64,000 nt of DNA. Origin: Butyrivibrio sp. CAG:318 (GTDB lineage Bacteria; Bacillota; Clostridia; Lachnospirales; Lachnospiraceae). A model generated the notes under the pieces. The model had not been told where the DNA came from and did no database searches. It was given only the letters and a program-made list of their open reading frames with translations. A program made the translations under genes and the position numbers. Positions 16,570 through 26,634 of the stretch are shown here, piece after piece; positions within the stretch are counted from its first letter, which is position 1; every line of letters begins with the position of its first letter. The stretch spans positions 14,721 to 78,720 of the forward strand of contig FR889250.1 of NCBI GenBank assembly GCA_000431815.1, written 5' to 3'.

Positions 16570-18618
16570 ATGCGTATTAATGAACTTAAAGGTATAGGAG
16601 ATAAAACAGAGAAGCTTTTTAATAAACTTAATGTATATACCACGGAGGATTTAATACATTTTTATCCGAGAACTTATGATGTGTATGAAGAACCTGTTAA
16701 GGTATCTGAGATGACTGATACGAAGACATATGCCATATGGGGAACGGTTGTATCATCATGTGAGCTTACAAATGCCGGACGTTACAGAATTCTATCCGTA
16801 TATATTGCGGATGATGACGGTGCGCGTATCAAATTAACATGGTTTAACATGCCTTTTCTCAAAAATAATTTAAAACGTGGATATAGATATATATTCAGAG
16901 GTGAGGCTGCTTTCAGAGGCAGCCTCGTTTTTATGGAGCAGCCGGTAATGTATTCTTATGATGCATATATGCAGAAAATGAATTCGATGCAGCCGGTATA
17001 CAGGCTTACCGCCGGACTTACCAATAATGCTGTCACCAAGGCAGTGAAACAATGCCTTGATATAACATGTATGAAAGAATATCTGCCGGAAGAAGTAATT
17101 AAGGACACTGGCGTTACAGACCTGGATAAGGCTGTGCATGATATACATTTTCCGAAGAACATGGAAGCATTTGCAGCTGCAAGAAAAAGACTGGCTTTTG
17201 ATGAATTTTTTATTTTTACACTTGCAATGAGAAGTCTTTCGCGTGGAACACACGACGGAGAGACCGGATATATTATTCCGGAATCACCGTATTCAGAACA
17301 GATTCTTAAAAATCTCGGGTATAAACTTACAAACGCACAGCATAAAGTGTATTCTGAGATACTTGACGATATGTCAGGACATAAGATAATGAACAGGCTT
17401 ATTCAGGGCGATGTTGGTTCCGGTAAGACAATAGTTGCCCTTCTTGCTATGATTGATGCTGCGCACAGCGGATATCAGTCTGCGCTTATGGCGCCTACGG
17501 AAGTGCTGGCAGCTCAGCATTATGAGACATTTTCCCATATAATTGAAGCAAATAACCTGCCGGTTAAATGTATACTTATGACGGGCGCGATGTCTGCCGC
17601 TGCCAAAAGAGAGGCACATCGCATGGCGGCGGAAGGTGAGGCTGATATTGTAATAGGAACACATGCTGTAATAACTGATAATGTTTCATTTGACAGACTT
17701 GCACTTGTGGTAACTGATGAACAACATAGATTTGGCGTGAAACAACGTGAGGCTTTGCATCATAAGGGCAATAAGCCACATATAATTGTCATGAGCGCAA
17801 CCCCGATTCCGCGTTCACTTGCGATAATATTGTACGGAGACCTTGATATTTCCGTTATTGATGAAAAGCCGGCGATGCGTCTGCCAATAAAGAACTGTGT
17901 TGTCGATGATTCATACAGGCCTAATGCATATCGATTTATACAGAAAGAACTGGACAAAGGTCATCAGGCGTATATTATCTGTCCAATGGCTAAGGAAAGT
18001 GATGAGGAAGATAATAAGCTGGAAAATGTTGTAAAATATGCAGCCGGATTAAAAGAAAAGTTTCCACCGCAGGTAAGAATTGAATATTTGCACGGCAAAC
18101 TTAAACCGTCCGTCAAAAATGATATTATGGAACGGTTTGCACAGGGGCAAATAGACATTCTGGTTTCAACAACAGTTGTGGAGGTTGGAATTAATGTCCC
18201 GAATGCAACGGTTATGGTTGTGGAAAATGCAGACAGATTCGGACTTGCCGGGCTGCATCAGTTACGCGGTCGAGTTGGAAGAGGCGATGCGCAGTCATAT
18301 TGTATTTTTATCAGCAATACAAGAAATGCCATGACAAAAGAACGACTTAATATTCTTAAAGAAAGTAATGACGGATTCTATATATCCGAACAGGACCTTA
18401 AACTGCGCGGACCGGGTGATATGCTTGGCGTCAGACAGAGCGGCGACTTTGGATTTATGATTGCGGATATATACACAGATGCAGCAACGCTTAAACTTGC
18501 AGCGGATGAGGCGGATAAAGTTATGGAACGCTTCAGAGGCAGTGACCCGGAATATGATAAATTACGTTATGCCGCAGACGATTATATGCGGACAAGACTG
18601 GATAACTTAAATATATAA
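16570..18618 (+). CDS. recG: ATP-dependent DNA helicase RecG
   Basis: The 682-residue protein has an N-terminal helical and OB-fold wedge domain (about 1-250), Walker A GDVGSGKT (about residue 280), motif II as DEQH (about 381), and the helicase C-terminal motifs VVEVGINVPNATVMVVENADRFGL in part, with QLRGRVGRG. RecG remodels stalled forks and Holliday junctions. Length matches the family. It is third in the Asp23-fakA-recG operon. Confidence 0.97.
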   Translation: MRINELKGIGDKTEKLFNKLNVYTTEDLIHFYPRTYDVYEEPVKVSEMTDTKTYAIWGTVVSSCELTNAGRYRILSVYIADDDGARIKLTWFNMPFLKNNLKRGYRYIFRGEAAFRGSLVFMEQPVMYSYDAYMQKMNSMQPVYRLTAGLTNNAVTKAVKQCLDITCMKEYLPEEVIKDTGVTDLDKAVHDIHFPKNMEAFAAARKRLAFDEFFIFTLAMRSLSRGTHDGETGYIIPESPYSEQILKNLGYKLTNAQHKVYSEILDDMSGHKIMNRLIQGDVGSGKTIVALLAMIDAAHSGYQSALMAPTEVLAAQHYETFSHIIEANNLPVKCILMTGAMSAAAKREAHRMAAEGEADIVIGTHAVITDNVSFDRLALVVTDEQHRFGVKQREALHHKGNKPHIIVMSATPIPRSLAIILYGDLDISVIDEKPAMRLPIKNCVVDDSYRPNAYRFIQKELDKGHQAYIICPMAKESDEEDNKLENVVKYAAGLKEKFPPQVRIEYLHGKLKPSVKNDIMERFAQGQIDILVSTTVVEVGINVPNATVMVVENADRFGLAGLHQLRGRVGRGDAQSYCIFISNTRNAMTKERLNILKESNDGFYISEQDLKLRGPGDMLGVRQSGDFGFMIADIYTDAATLKLAADEADKVMERFRGSDPEYDKLRYAADDYMRTRLDNLNI

Positions 18619-18631
18619 ACAGGAGCACACT

Positions 18632-19294
18632 ATGATATTATATGTAATCAGACATGGAGAAACCAAATGGAACGTTGAGAGACGTCTTCAGGGACGCAGC
18701 GATGTTGAATTGAATGAATACGGAATTCACCTTGCCGAAGTGACGGCGGAAGCACTTAAAGATGTTAATTTTGATGTAATATATTCAAGCCCTCTTATAA
18801 GAGCATACAAAACGGCTGAAATTATTAGAGGAGACCGCAATATCAATATAATAACGGATGACAGACTTAAGGAGATGAGCTTCGGAATATACGAAGGATT
18901 GCCATCCAATGAAGTCCCGGCGGATTTTGCGGATTTTTTTGCGGCACCTGACAAATTTAAGGCGATGAAAGGTGGGGAAAGCTTTCAGGATGTGATTGCG
19001 AGAACCGCGTCATTTATAGAGGATGTGATCGTACCGGCATCTGACAGTATCTCTACAATGCTTGTGGTTGCACATGGAGCGCTCAACAATGCACTTGCAT
19101 TTAATTTACTGCATCGTGAACTTAAAGATTACTGGGCAGGGGTATTCCCACGTAACTGCAGTGCATCGATTTACGACATTAAAGGACATGATTTTAAATG
19201 TCTGGAGTATGGTAAAATATACTATAAAGAAGACGAGAAACATACGCAAAAATTAAAATATACACCTGATCAGGATATGGGAGGAAAAAAATAA
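18632..19294 (+). CDS. Histidine phosphatase family protein
   Basis: The 220-residue protein begins with the phosphoglycerate mutase/phosphatase signature IRHGETKWNVERRLQG, whose histidine forms the phospho-enzyme. SSPLIRAYKTAEI and VVAHGALNNAL supply the other active-site residues. The substrate cannot be read from the sequence; candidates include small phosphosugars and alpha-ribazole phosphate. It sits between recG and rsmD, 13 bases after recG. Confidence 0.85.
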   Translation: MILYVIRHGETKWNVERRLQGRSDVELNEYGIHLAEVTAEALKDVNFDVIYSSPLIRAYKTAEIIRGDRNINIITDDRLKEMSFGIYEGLPSNEVPADFADFFAAPDKFKAMKGGESFQDVIARTASFIEDVIVPASDSISTMLVVAHGALNNALAFNLLHRELKDYWAGVFPRNCSASIYDIKGHDFKCLEYGKIYYKEDEKHTQKLKYTPDQDMGGKK

Positions 19295-19295
19295 A

Positions 19296-19847
19296 ATGAG
19301 AGTCATAGCAGGCAGCCGCAGGAGTCTTCCGCTTAAAACACCGGCCGGAACTGACACGCGTCCAACGGAAGACAGAACAAAAGAGACACTTTTTAATGTA
19401 TTACAGAGCGATATATATGGGGCACGCTTTCTGGACTTGTTTTCCGGAAGCGGAGGAATTGCGATTGAAGCATTAAGCCGCGGGGCCGAAATGGCGGTTC
19501 TTGTTGAAAATAACGTAACGGCAATAAACTGTATCAACGAAAACCTTAAATTCACCAAATTCACCGATAAGGCAATACTGATGCAGGCGGATGTTTTTGC
19601 TGCACTTGACAGACTTAAAGGCGGCCTTCCGTTTGACATTGTTTTTATGGATCCACCATATAAAGCAGGATATGAACCTGAGGTTTTTAACCGATTAAAA
19701 TCATGTGATTACATTACGGAAGATACAATAATAATTGTGGAAGCATCACAAAAAACGGATTTTGATTTTCTTGATGACGAAGGCTTTGAAATTTATAAAA
19801 CCAAGGTATACAAGACTAACAAACATGTTTTTATCCGCAGAAAATAA
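19296..19847 (+). CDS. rsmD: 16S rRNA (guanine966-N2)-methyltransferase RsmD
   Basis: The 183-residue SAM-dependent enzyme has motif I DLFSGSGGIAIEALSRGA and catalytic motif IV as DPPY (residues about 118-121). RsmD methylates G966 of 16S rRNA. It usually precedes coaD in Firmicutes; here a coiled-coil protein and ylbJ follow and coaD is not in the window. It starts one base after the previous stop, behind GGAGG. Confidence 0.93.
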   Translation: MRVIAGSRRSLPLKTPAGTDTRPTEDRTKETLFNVLQSDIYGARFLDLFSGSGGIAIEALSRGAEMAVLVENNVTAINCINENLKFTKFTDKAILMQADVFAALDRLKGGLPFDIVFMDPPYKAGYEPEVFNRLKSCDYITEDTIIIVEASQKTDFDFLDDEGFEIYKTKVYKTNKHVFIRRK

Positions 19848-19883
19848 ATTTTACGAAAAAATAATATGAAATGCAAAATTCTA

Positions 19884-19912
19884 TTGTAATACATAGAAGT
19901 AAGTGATATTAT
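19884..19912 (+). promoter_or_regulatory. Promoter of the coiled-coil gene at 19944
   Basis: TTGTAA (19884-19889) and TATTAT (19907-19912) have a 17-base spacer. Confidence 0.55.
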
Positions 19913-19943
19913 ATAACATATATAGCTACAAGGAGAGTGGATT

Positions 19944-20570
19944 ATGAGCAGAATCGAACAAATTATAGGCGAATTGGAAGATTATATATCAAGCTGCAGA
20001 CCGGTACCTTTTTCAAGCGCGAAGATTGCCGTTGATAAAGAAGATATAGATGAACTTATCAGGGAACTCAGACTGAAGACACCTGATGAGATTAAGAAAT
20101 ATCAGAAGCTTATCAGCAATAAAGAAGCTATACTTGCGGATGCTAAAGAGCAGGCCGACCGTATGATCCGTGAAGCACAGATACATACAGAAGAACTTAT
20201 TAATGAGCATGAGATAATGCAGCGTGCATATGAACAGGCCAATGCATTGATTGACGATGCTTCCAAGAAAGCACAGCAGATTGTTGACCAGGCCACAACC
20301 GATGCGAATAATATCCGTCTCGGAGCAATCCAGTATACGGATGAGATGCTTGCTAACCTTCAGATGTTAATCGAGCATTCACTTGAGAGCAATAAGTCCA
20401 AGTACGAAAGCCTCATCGGAGCACTTGAGAAGGACCTTAATATCGTTGTGTCCAACCGTAAGGAATTAAGACCTGAACCGGAGAAAGTTGCCGCACAGGA
20501 AGAACTTGCCGCAGGAGTCAAAGCGGTTATGGATGACGATGACGCTGATGATACAGATGATGAAGTATAA
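19944..20570 (+). CDS. Coiled-coil protein, unknown function
   Basis: The 208-residue protein is dominated by a long helical coiled coil (about 65-165, rich in Ala, Glu, Gln, Asp) followed by an unstructured, very acidic tail (DDDDADDTDDE). There is no membrane span. The coiled coil recalls DivIVA-like or V-ATPase subunit H/E-like proteins, and related sequences are often called ATPase without proof. It has its own promoter and converges on ylbJ with nine bases between them. Confidence 0.8.
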   Translation: MSRIEQIIGELEDYISSCRPVPFSSAKIAVDKEDIDELIRELRLKTPDEIKKYQKLISNKEAILADAKEQADRMIREAQIHTEELINEHEIMQRAYEQANALIDDASKKAQQIVDQATTDANNIRLGAIQYTDEMLANLQMLIEHSLESNKSKYESLIGALEKDLNIVVSNRKELRPEPEKVAAQEELAAGVKAVMDDDDADDTDDEV

Positions 20571-20579
20571 TCAGGGAAC

Positions 20580-21500
20580 TTATTGAATTTTAAATATAAT
20601 CATAAACAGATATGTACATACAAATGCTACAGCCATTGTGATTAATTTGGAGAGAATATATTTTCTGCGGTTGATCACATTATCGGTATCGACACCGAAG
20701 GTCTGGAATATTCCGGATATACCGCCGAATGCAAGTGCCGGAATTATGAGAAGCAGAAGTATGTGCATATTTTTTATGCTGTCCGCAAGTGCATTTAATC
20801 CTGTTGTCACCTCCATAATGGCGCAGATAAATGGCGCACAACGCAGGGGAATTTGCAGAACCAGGTTTGCGGCAATGGAGAAGACGATTATATATCCGGC
20901 CAGTCTTGCTATATTGGTCAATGAATTAATTACCGCCATATCAAAAAAATTTCCGGAGTGACCGGATTCCGGCACTGAAGGAGTGCTATCTACATAACTG
21001 TCACGAAAAAAAGTGAATTTGATTATTATGGTTGACAATAAAATAATTATGTAAAAAAGAATAAGTACAGGCGCAATCATTGATGTGTTTTTAAGTATGC
21101 CGGCGCATACGAAACCGGCTATAAAGGCAGGACTTATATTATTAAAGGAGCATGAAAGAAAAGCTGCGGCATTTTTATCAATCCGGCCTTCACGGTAGAG
21201 GCTGACAGCCGAAACGGCACATGCCGGATAACCAAACAGTAATCCGGCTAATATACAGTATGCGGCATCATCAGGGAGTTTTAACAGGCGTGCAGCAGGC
21301 TTCATAATAATAGCTGTGTCTGCGGAAATACCGGCATATATAAGAAAATTGCTGAGAATCATATATGGCAGCAACGAGGGAACGACCGATTCAATCCACA
21401 GGGAAATGCCCTGTTTTGCTCCGCTAAGAACAATAACAGGATGAGTAAGCATAAGTATGAATAATGAGATGTATATAATACAGATAAATATTTTCTTCAT
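20580..21500 (-). CDS. ylbJ: Sporulation integral membrane protein YlbJ
   Basis: The 306-residue protein has about eight hydrophobic spans with nucleoside-recognition-type GATE motifs (LLFGYPACAVSAVSLYREGRI, SCSFNNISPAFIAGFV). These match YlbJ, a membrane protein expressed in the mother cell and needed for spore formation in Bacillus. The association with rsmD is conserved, although here ylbJ is on the opposite strand. Together with gerW it argues for sporulation capacity or recent ancestry. Confidence 0.88.
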   Translation of the reverse strand: MKKIFICIIYISLFILMLTHPVIVLSGAKQGISLWIESVVPSLLPYMILSNFLIYAGISADTAIIMKPAARLLKLPDDAAYCILAGLLFGYPACAVSAVSLYREGRIDKNAAAFLSCSFNNISPAFIAGFVCAGILKNTSMIAPVLILFYIIILLSTIIIKFTFFRDSYVDSTPSVPESGHSGNFFDMAVINSLTNIARLAGYIIVFSIAANLVLQIPLRCAPFICAIMEVTTGLNALADSIKNMHILLLLIIPALAFGGISGIFQTFGVDTDNVINRRKYILSKLITMAVAFVCTYLFMIIFKIQ

Positions 21501-21600
21501 ACTTCAATATATTAGTGTACATAATATGTTATTCGATTGATTTTTGAACAGACTTGTGGCAAAATAATAAATGGAAAAATTGGCTTATGGAAGGATCATT

Positions 21601-23052
21601 ATGGAAAGAAAGCTGAAATCATACAAACCGGAAAAAGTTATGTTTTATTTTGAAAACATATGTAATATACCACATGTATCACACCATACAGAGGCAATCA
21701 GCGGTTATTGTGAGAATTTTGCAAAAGAACACGGACTTAGGTATTACAGAGATGTGGCAGGAAATGTTGTCATATATAAGAAAGCCTCTGCCGGATATGA
21801 GAATCATGATACGGTTATATTGCAGGGACATATTGATATGGTAGGCGCTAAGACGAATGCCTCCGGACATGATTTCCTTAAAGATATTATAAATATAGAT
21901 GAAGATGCACTGGAAAGCGGCTATATTACAGCCGTGGATACGACACTTGGAGCTGATAACGGAATTGCCGTGGCATATATGTTAGCAATCCTTGATGATG
22001 ATACCATAGCGCATCCGCCTTTGGAAGCTGTTTTTACGGTTGATGAAGAGGTTGGACTTCTGGGAGCATCGGCACTTGATACTTCCGTGTTACACGGCAG
22101 ATATATGATCAATATGGACTCAGAGGAAGAAGGCGTATTCATTACCGGATGTGCCGGCGGACTGAGAAGTGATCTGATGATGGATACCGTTATGGATAAA
22201 ACAGAGAATGCGGTATTCAGAATAATCACCAAAGGACTTAAGGGCGGACATTCGGGTTCTGATATAGGAACCGGAAGACCTTCGGCCAATGTTATTACAG
22301 GACGGGTGCTTGAACGTATAAGACAGACAGCGGATATTAGAATAGTAAGCCTTAAAGGCGGTGCCGTTGATAATGCGATATGTAATTATGCGGAGGCAGT
22401 TATATCATGCACGGCAGACTATGACATGATTTCAGAATTGTGTGCAATTATGACCCGTGAACTGCGTGAAGAATATGCAGGCATTGATGATGACATATTA
22501 ATTGAAGCGGAAACTGCGGATAATCATGCAGAGGCTGCATCAGAAGGAGACACGGACAGAATAATATTATGTCTGCGACAGCTGCCATACGGTGTCATAT
22601 CAAGAAATGCCTGCAATATCAATATGGTAGAGACTTCGCTTAATCCCGGTGTCATGTTGTATGAGAACGGAGTGTTCAGACTCGGATACTCAATAAGAAG
22701 CTCGCATGCATCGGCAAAAAGAGAACTTGCTGACAGAATCAGGAATATGGCAGAGTATGTCGGCGGAAGATGTGAAGAAAGCGGAGATTATCCGTCGTGG
22801 CCTCACAGGCATAATTCTTTACTGTGCAGAATGGCCGGGCAGGTGTATAATGAAATGTATCATAAAGACCCTGCTTTTGAGATAATCCATGCCGGACTTG
22901 AATGTGGTATTTTTGCCGGTAAGATGCCGGAACTTGATATTATTTCATACGGACCGGATATGTATGATGTTCATACTTATGATGAAAGGCTGTCAATCAG
23001 ATCGGCCGAAAGAGTATATGATTTTACATTGAAGCTTTTGGAGAAGCTTTAA
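21601..23052 (+). CDS. pepD: Aminoacyl-histidine dipeptidase (M20, PepD-like)
   Basis: About 483 residues carry the M20 metallopeptidase motifs: LQGHIDMVG, TTLGADNGIAVAYMLAIL, VDEEVGLLGA and GCAGGLRSD. Length equals E. coli PepD (485). It would hydrolyse small dipeptides, typically Xaa-His, in the cytoplasm. An in-frame ATG at 21571 exists, but the one at 21601 has GGAAGG six bases upstream and gives a typical N-terminus. It stands divergent from ylbJ. Confidence 0.9.
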   Translation: MERKLKSYKPEKVMFYFENICNIPHVSHHTEAISGYCENFAKEHGLRYYRDVAGNVVIYKKASAGYENHDTVILQGHIDMVGAKTNASGHDFLKDIINIDEDALESGYITAVDTTLGADNGIAVAYMLAILDDDTIAHPPLEAVFTVDEEVGLLGASALDTSVLHGRYMINMDSEEEGVFITGCAGGLRSDLMMDTVMDKTENAVFRIITKGLKGGHSGSDIGTGRPSANVITGRVLERIRQTADIRIVSLKGGAVDNAICNYAEAVISCTADYDMISELCAIMTRELREEYAGIDDDILIEAETADNHAEAASEGDTDRIILCLRQLPYGVISRNACNINMVETSLNPGVMLYENGVFRLGYSIRSSHASAKRELADRIRNMAEYVGGRCEESGDYPSWPHRHNSLLCRMAGQVYNEMYHKDPAFEIIHAGLECGIFAGKMPELDIISYGPDMYDVHTYDERLSIRSAERVYDFTLKLLEKL

Positions 23053-23079
23053 TTTAGTGGGTATCAGGAGGTATATAAA

Positions 23080-23880
23080 TTGGAAATTCAGTTATGGAAG
23101 GAAATTCTTACACCGTACGACCTTGCAGTCAGGGAGCTGCTTGTTAAATTTAATCATATAATATCGGAATACCGTTCAAGAAATCTGTATTCTCCGATAG
23201 AGACTGTTACAGGCAGGGTTAAAAGTATATCAAGTATTCTTGAAAAGTGCCGTAAGAAAGATATTCCGATTGAAAATATAACGGAACAGATTGAGGATAT
23301 AGCCGGCATGAGGATAATGTGCCAGTTTGTAGAGGATATATATAAAGTAGTTGATATTATCAAGAACCGCAGCGATATGAAGATTGTTCACGAAAAGGAT
23401 TATATCAAAAATGTCAAACCAAGCGGGTACAGAAGTTATCATCTGATCGTTAATTATAATGTTGAGACGATGGAAGGAACAAGGACTATTTTTGTTGAAA
23501 TTCAGATTCGTACACTTGCCATGAATTTCTGGGCCACAATAGAACATTCGCTTCAATACAAATATCGTCACAATATACCGGATCACATAAGGCAAAGGCT
23601 TAATGCTTCGGCCAGTGCAATATTGAAACTGGATGAAGAAATGTCATCCATCCATGATGAGATTATGGATGCGCAGGGTTCTTTTATAATACATGCAAAT
23701 ATAGTATCTGATATACTTAATAATATTCAGAATCTTTATAAGGTTGCAAATAAAAAAGAAGTAATTAAGATACAGGATGAATTTTTTGAAATATATAAGA
23801 AAAATGACCTTGAACAGCTCAGGAGCTTTGCAAGGCAGTTGGATATAATAGCGGAAGGATACAGGGCACAGAGCCTGTGA
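23080..23880 (+). CDS. Small alarmone synthetase, (p)ppGpp synthase RelQ-like
   Basis: The 266-residue protein contains only a RelA/SpoT synthetase domain: GRVKSISSILEKCRK, EDIAGMRIMC, PSGYRSYHLIV and VEIQIRTLAMNFWATIEHSLQYK. There is no HD hydrolase domain and no TGS/ACT region, so it is a small synthetase of the YjbM/RelQ type. It transfers pyrophosphate from ATP to GTP or GDP. It starts with TTG, eight bases after AGGAGG, and is followed by an overlapping rRNA methylase gene. Confidence 0.9.
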   Translation: MEIQLWKEILTPYDLAVRELLVKFNHIISEYRSRNLYSPIETVTGRVKSISSILEKCRKKDIPIENITEQIEDIAGMRIMCQFVEDIYKVVDIIKNRSDMKIVHEKDYIKNVKPSGYRSYHLIVNYNVETMEGTRTIFVEIQIRTLAMNFWATIEHSLQYKYRHNIPDHIRQRLNASASAILKLDEEMSSIHDEIMDAQGSFIIHANIVSDILNNIQNLYKVANKKEVIKIQDEFFEIYKKNDLEQLRSFARQLDIIAEGYRAQSL

Positions 23881-25247
23881 ACATTAAGATGAAATTACCT
23901 GAGAAATACATAAATTCCATGAAAGAACTTATAGGAGATAAAGAACTTTCAGATTATCTTGCAAGTTTTGACAAGCCGAGACAGTATGGGCTGCGCGTCA
24001 ATACTGCCAAGATATCCGTTGAGGATTTCCTTGCGGTCAGTCCTTTTAAATTAAAGCCGGTTCCGTGGATTCCTAACGGATTTTACTATGAAGAGGAAGA
24101 TAAACCGGCCAAACATCCTTATTATTTCGCGGGATTATATTATCTTCAGGAACCGAGTGCAATGACACCGGCGTGCGTGCTTCCGGTAGAAGAGGGAGAA
24201 TGTGTGCTGGATCTGTGTGCGGCACCCGGAGGAAAAAGCACGGAACTCGGTGCGAAACTTTGCGGCAGCGGACTTCTTGTATCCAATGATGTCAGCGCCT
24301 CAAGAATAAAAGCACTGCTTAAGAATATAGAAGTATTCGGTATAGGAAATGTTATTGTTACATGCGAATACCCGGAGAAGTTAGCGGATAATTTTGGTGC
24401 TTTTTTTGATAAAATACTTGTGGACGCACCATGTTCCGGAGAAGGAATGTTCCGCAAGGATAATAAGCTTATAAAGAGCTGGGAATCACAGGGACCGGAA
24501 TTCTATGCTCCAATACAGAAAAACATACTCGACAATGCGGCACGCATGCTTAAGGCCGGCGGCAGTATTGTTTATTCAACATGCACATTTTCCCAAATGG
24601 AAGATGAAGATAATATAAGATATTTTCTCGAAAAGCATCCAGAGTTTCGTCTTGAGAGAATATATGACTATGAAGGATTTGTACGTGCATTCGGAATGGA
24701 AGAAGCAATAAGGCTTTTTCCACATCATCTTGACGGGGAAGGTCATTTTGTGGCACTGCTTGTGAAAGACGGAGAAGAAGATTACCGGCGGACAGTGAAT
24801 GTAAATGGTGGCTTTGCATCCGGGAAAATACCGTCGGAACTGAAAGAATTTCTTGATGAACTGGATGTTGACTATGATATGAGCCGTATGGTAAGTAACG
24901 GTGAGAAAATATACTATATGCCGGAATATATGCCGGATATGAAGGGTATCCGTTCAATGAGGACCGGCTTGCTAATGGGAGAACTTAAGAAAAACCGTTT
25001 TGAACCAAGCCAGGCACTTGCTATGACAATAAAACGCGGGGAATACACTACCACCGCGGATTTTGAACCGGATGATATCCGTGTCATCAAGTATCTTAAA
25101 GGAGAGACTATCGAAGCGGATGAAAATTCACTTCACGGGAAATCCAAAAATGTATTGATAACCGTAAATGGCTATCCTCTCGGATGGGGACGCATAAACG
25201 GTTATACCATCAAGAATAAGTATCTGCCGGGATGGAGGTGGATGTAA
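23877..25247 (+). CDS. 16S rRNA m5C methyltransferase, RsmF/NOP2-Sun family
   Basis: The 456-residue protein has a SAM-binding core (DLCAAPGGKST) and two catalytic cysteines, in DAPCSGEGMFRKD (about 186) and YSTCTF (about 235), characteristic of RNA cytosine-C5 methylases. A C-terminal extension with GYPLGWGR resembles the RsmF RNA-binding end. The GTG at 23877 overlaps the preceding TGA; an ATG at 23889 is an alternative. Its stop overlaps the next start (TAATG). Confidence 0.9.
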   Translation: MNIKMKLPEKYINSMKELIGDKELSDYLASFDKPRQYGLRVNTAKISVEDFLAVSPFKLKPVPWIPNGFYYEEEDKPAKHPYYFAGLYYLQEPSAMTPACVLPVEEGECVLDLCAAPGGKSTELGAKLCGSGLLVSNDVSASRIKALLKNIEVFGIGNVIVTCEYPEKLADNFGAFFDKILVDAPCSGEGMFRKDNKLIKSWESQGPEFYAPIQKNILDNAARMLKAGGSIVYSTCTFSQMEDEDNIRYFLEKHPEFRLERIYDYEGFVRAFGMEEAIRLFPHHLDGEGHFVALLVKDGEEDYRRTVNVNGGFASGKIPSELKEFLDELDVDYDMSRMVSNGEKIYYMPEYMPDMKGIRSMRTGLLMGELKKNRFEPSQALAMTIKRGEYTTTADFEPDDIRVIKYLKGETIEADENSLHGKSKNVLITVNGYPLGWGRINGYTIKNKYLPGWRWM

Positions 25248-25981
25248 TGAAACTTCGTATTGACAAATACCTGGCGGATATGGGAACGGGAAGCAGGAGT
25301 GATGTCAAAGCATTCATACGCAAGGGCATGGTAAAAATTAACGGAACGACCGCCCGTACCGGGAAAGAGAAAGTTGACACGGACTGCGACATCGTTTTAA
25401 TGAATGATGAGCCTGTAGAGTATGTTCAATATGAATATTATCTTATCAATAAGCCGGCAGGTGTTATATCAGCTACAGAGGACAGAAATACTCCGACAGT
25501 TGTAGACATGATAAAAGAAGCAAAAAAAGATGTATTTCCGGTAGGGAGACTTGATAAGGATACGGAAGGACTGCTGCTTATAACCAATGACGGGCTGCTT
25601 GCGCATAATCTGCTCGCACCAAAGAAACATGTCGATAAGAAATATTATGTTGAAACAGACGGACTGCTTAATGAAGGTAATGTAAGACAGGTTTTACAGG
25701 GTTTGAAAGTTGATGAGGATTTTACCGCACTTCCGGCGTTTCTTGAGATAATTGAATCCGGCAATGATTACAGCAAATGCTATATTACGTTACATGAAGG
25801 CAAATTTCATCAGATTAAGAGAATGATGGCTGCAATGGGATGTAATGTAACATACCTTAAAAGGATTTCGATGGGAGGACTGACTCTTCCGGATGAACTC
25901 GCACCTGGAGAATATATCAGGCTATCGCCGGAGAAGATTAAACTTTATTTTAAAGACAATATTCCGGAGGAAATATGTTAG
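25247..25981 (+). CDS. Pseudouridine synthase, RsuA/RluB/E/F family
   Basis: About 244 residues form an N-terminal S4 RNA-binding domain (RIDKYLADMGTGSRSDVKAFI) and a catalytic domain with GRLDKDTEGLLLITNDG containing the catalytic aspartate, plus KFHQIKRM. The family isomerises uridine in 16S or 23S rRNA; small-subunit U516 (RsuA) is the likeliest target. The ATG at 25247 overlaps the previous stop and follows GGAGGTGG. It overlaps the HAD gene by seven bases. Confidence 0.9.
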   Translation: MKLRIDKYLADMGTGSRSDVKAFIRKGMVKINGTTARTGKEKVDTDCDIVLMNDEPVEYVQYEYYLINKPAGVISATEDRNTPTVVDMIKEAKKDVFPVGRLDKDTEGLLLITNDGLLAHNLLAPKKHVDKKYYVETDGLLNEGNVRQVLQGLKVDEDFTALPAFLEIIESGNDYSKCYITLHEGKFHQIKRMMAAMGCNVTYLKRISMGGLTLPDELAPGEYIRLSPEKIKLYFKDNIPEEIC

Positions 25982-26634
25982 AAAACATAAAAGCGATTTT
26001 TTTTGATATGGACGGTACCATTATTGATTCAATGTGGATGTGGCGTAACATAGACATTGAATTTCTGGGAAACAGAGGAATAGAACTGCCGGAGAACCTG
26101 CAGCGCGACATAGAAGGAATGAGTTTCACGGAAACGGCCGTTTTTTTTAAAAACAGATTCAATCTGAATGAAAGCATAGATGATATTAAGCATATATGGA
26201 ATGATATGGCAATGGATAAATACAGGCATCATGTTCCGCTCAAACCGGGTGTGGCTCAGTTTCTTAAGAATGCCCATGAACGGGGAATCACGATGGGGAT
26301 TGCCACCAGTAATTCCAAAGAGCTCGCAATGTGCTGCCTGGATGCACTTGATATAACAGGATATTTTGATGCAGTTGTCACAGGATGCGATGTAGGAGCA
26401 GGCAAGCCATCACCGGATGTTTATCTCAAATGCGCCAGGTTATGTAATGTATCACCGGAAACATGTATGGTTTTTGAGGATATTCCGGTAGGTATAGATG
26501 CGGGGCATAATGCCGGCATGAAGGTATGCGCGGTTTATGATAAATATTCCGAAGATATTGATGAAATCAAGAGACAGAAGGCAGATTATTACATAGACAG
26601 TTTTGAAAAACTTAATCAGGAGGAAACATATTAA
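25975..26634 (+). CDS. HAD superfamily phosphatase/phosphoglucomutase-like protein
   Basis: The 219-residue protein shows the four HAD motifs: FFDMDGTIIDS, TSNSKE, GKPSPDVYL and FEDIPVGIDAG. The helical cap after motif I places it in the beta-phosphoglucomutase-like subfamily. Most members dephosphorylate small sugar phosphates; the substrate is not readable. It overlaps the pseudouridine synthase gene and is followed immediately by an SDR gene (TAAATG). Confidence 0.88.
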   Translation: MLENIKAIFFDMDGTIIDSMWMWRNIDIEFLGNRGIELPENLQRDIEGMSFTETAVFFKNRFNLNESIDDIKHIWNDMAMDKYRHHVPLKPGVAQFLKNAHERGITMGIATSNSKELAMCCLDALDITGYFDAVVTGCDVGAGKPSPDVYLKCARLCNVSPETCMVFEDIPVGIDAGHNAGMKVCAVYDKYSEDIDEIKRQKADYYIDSFEKLNQEETY

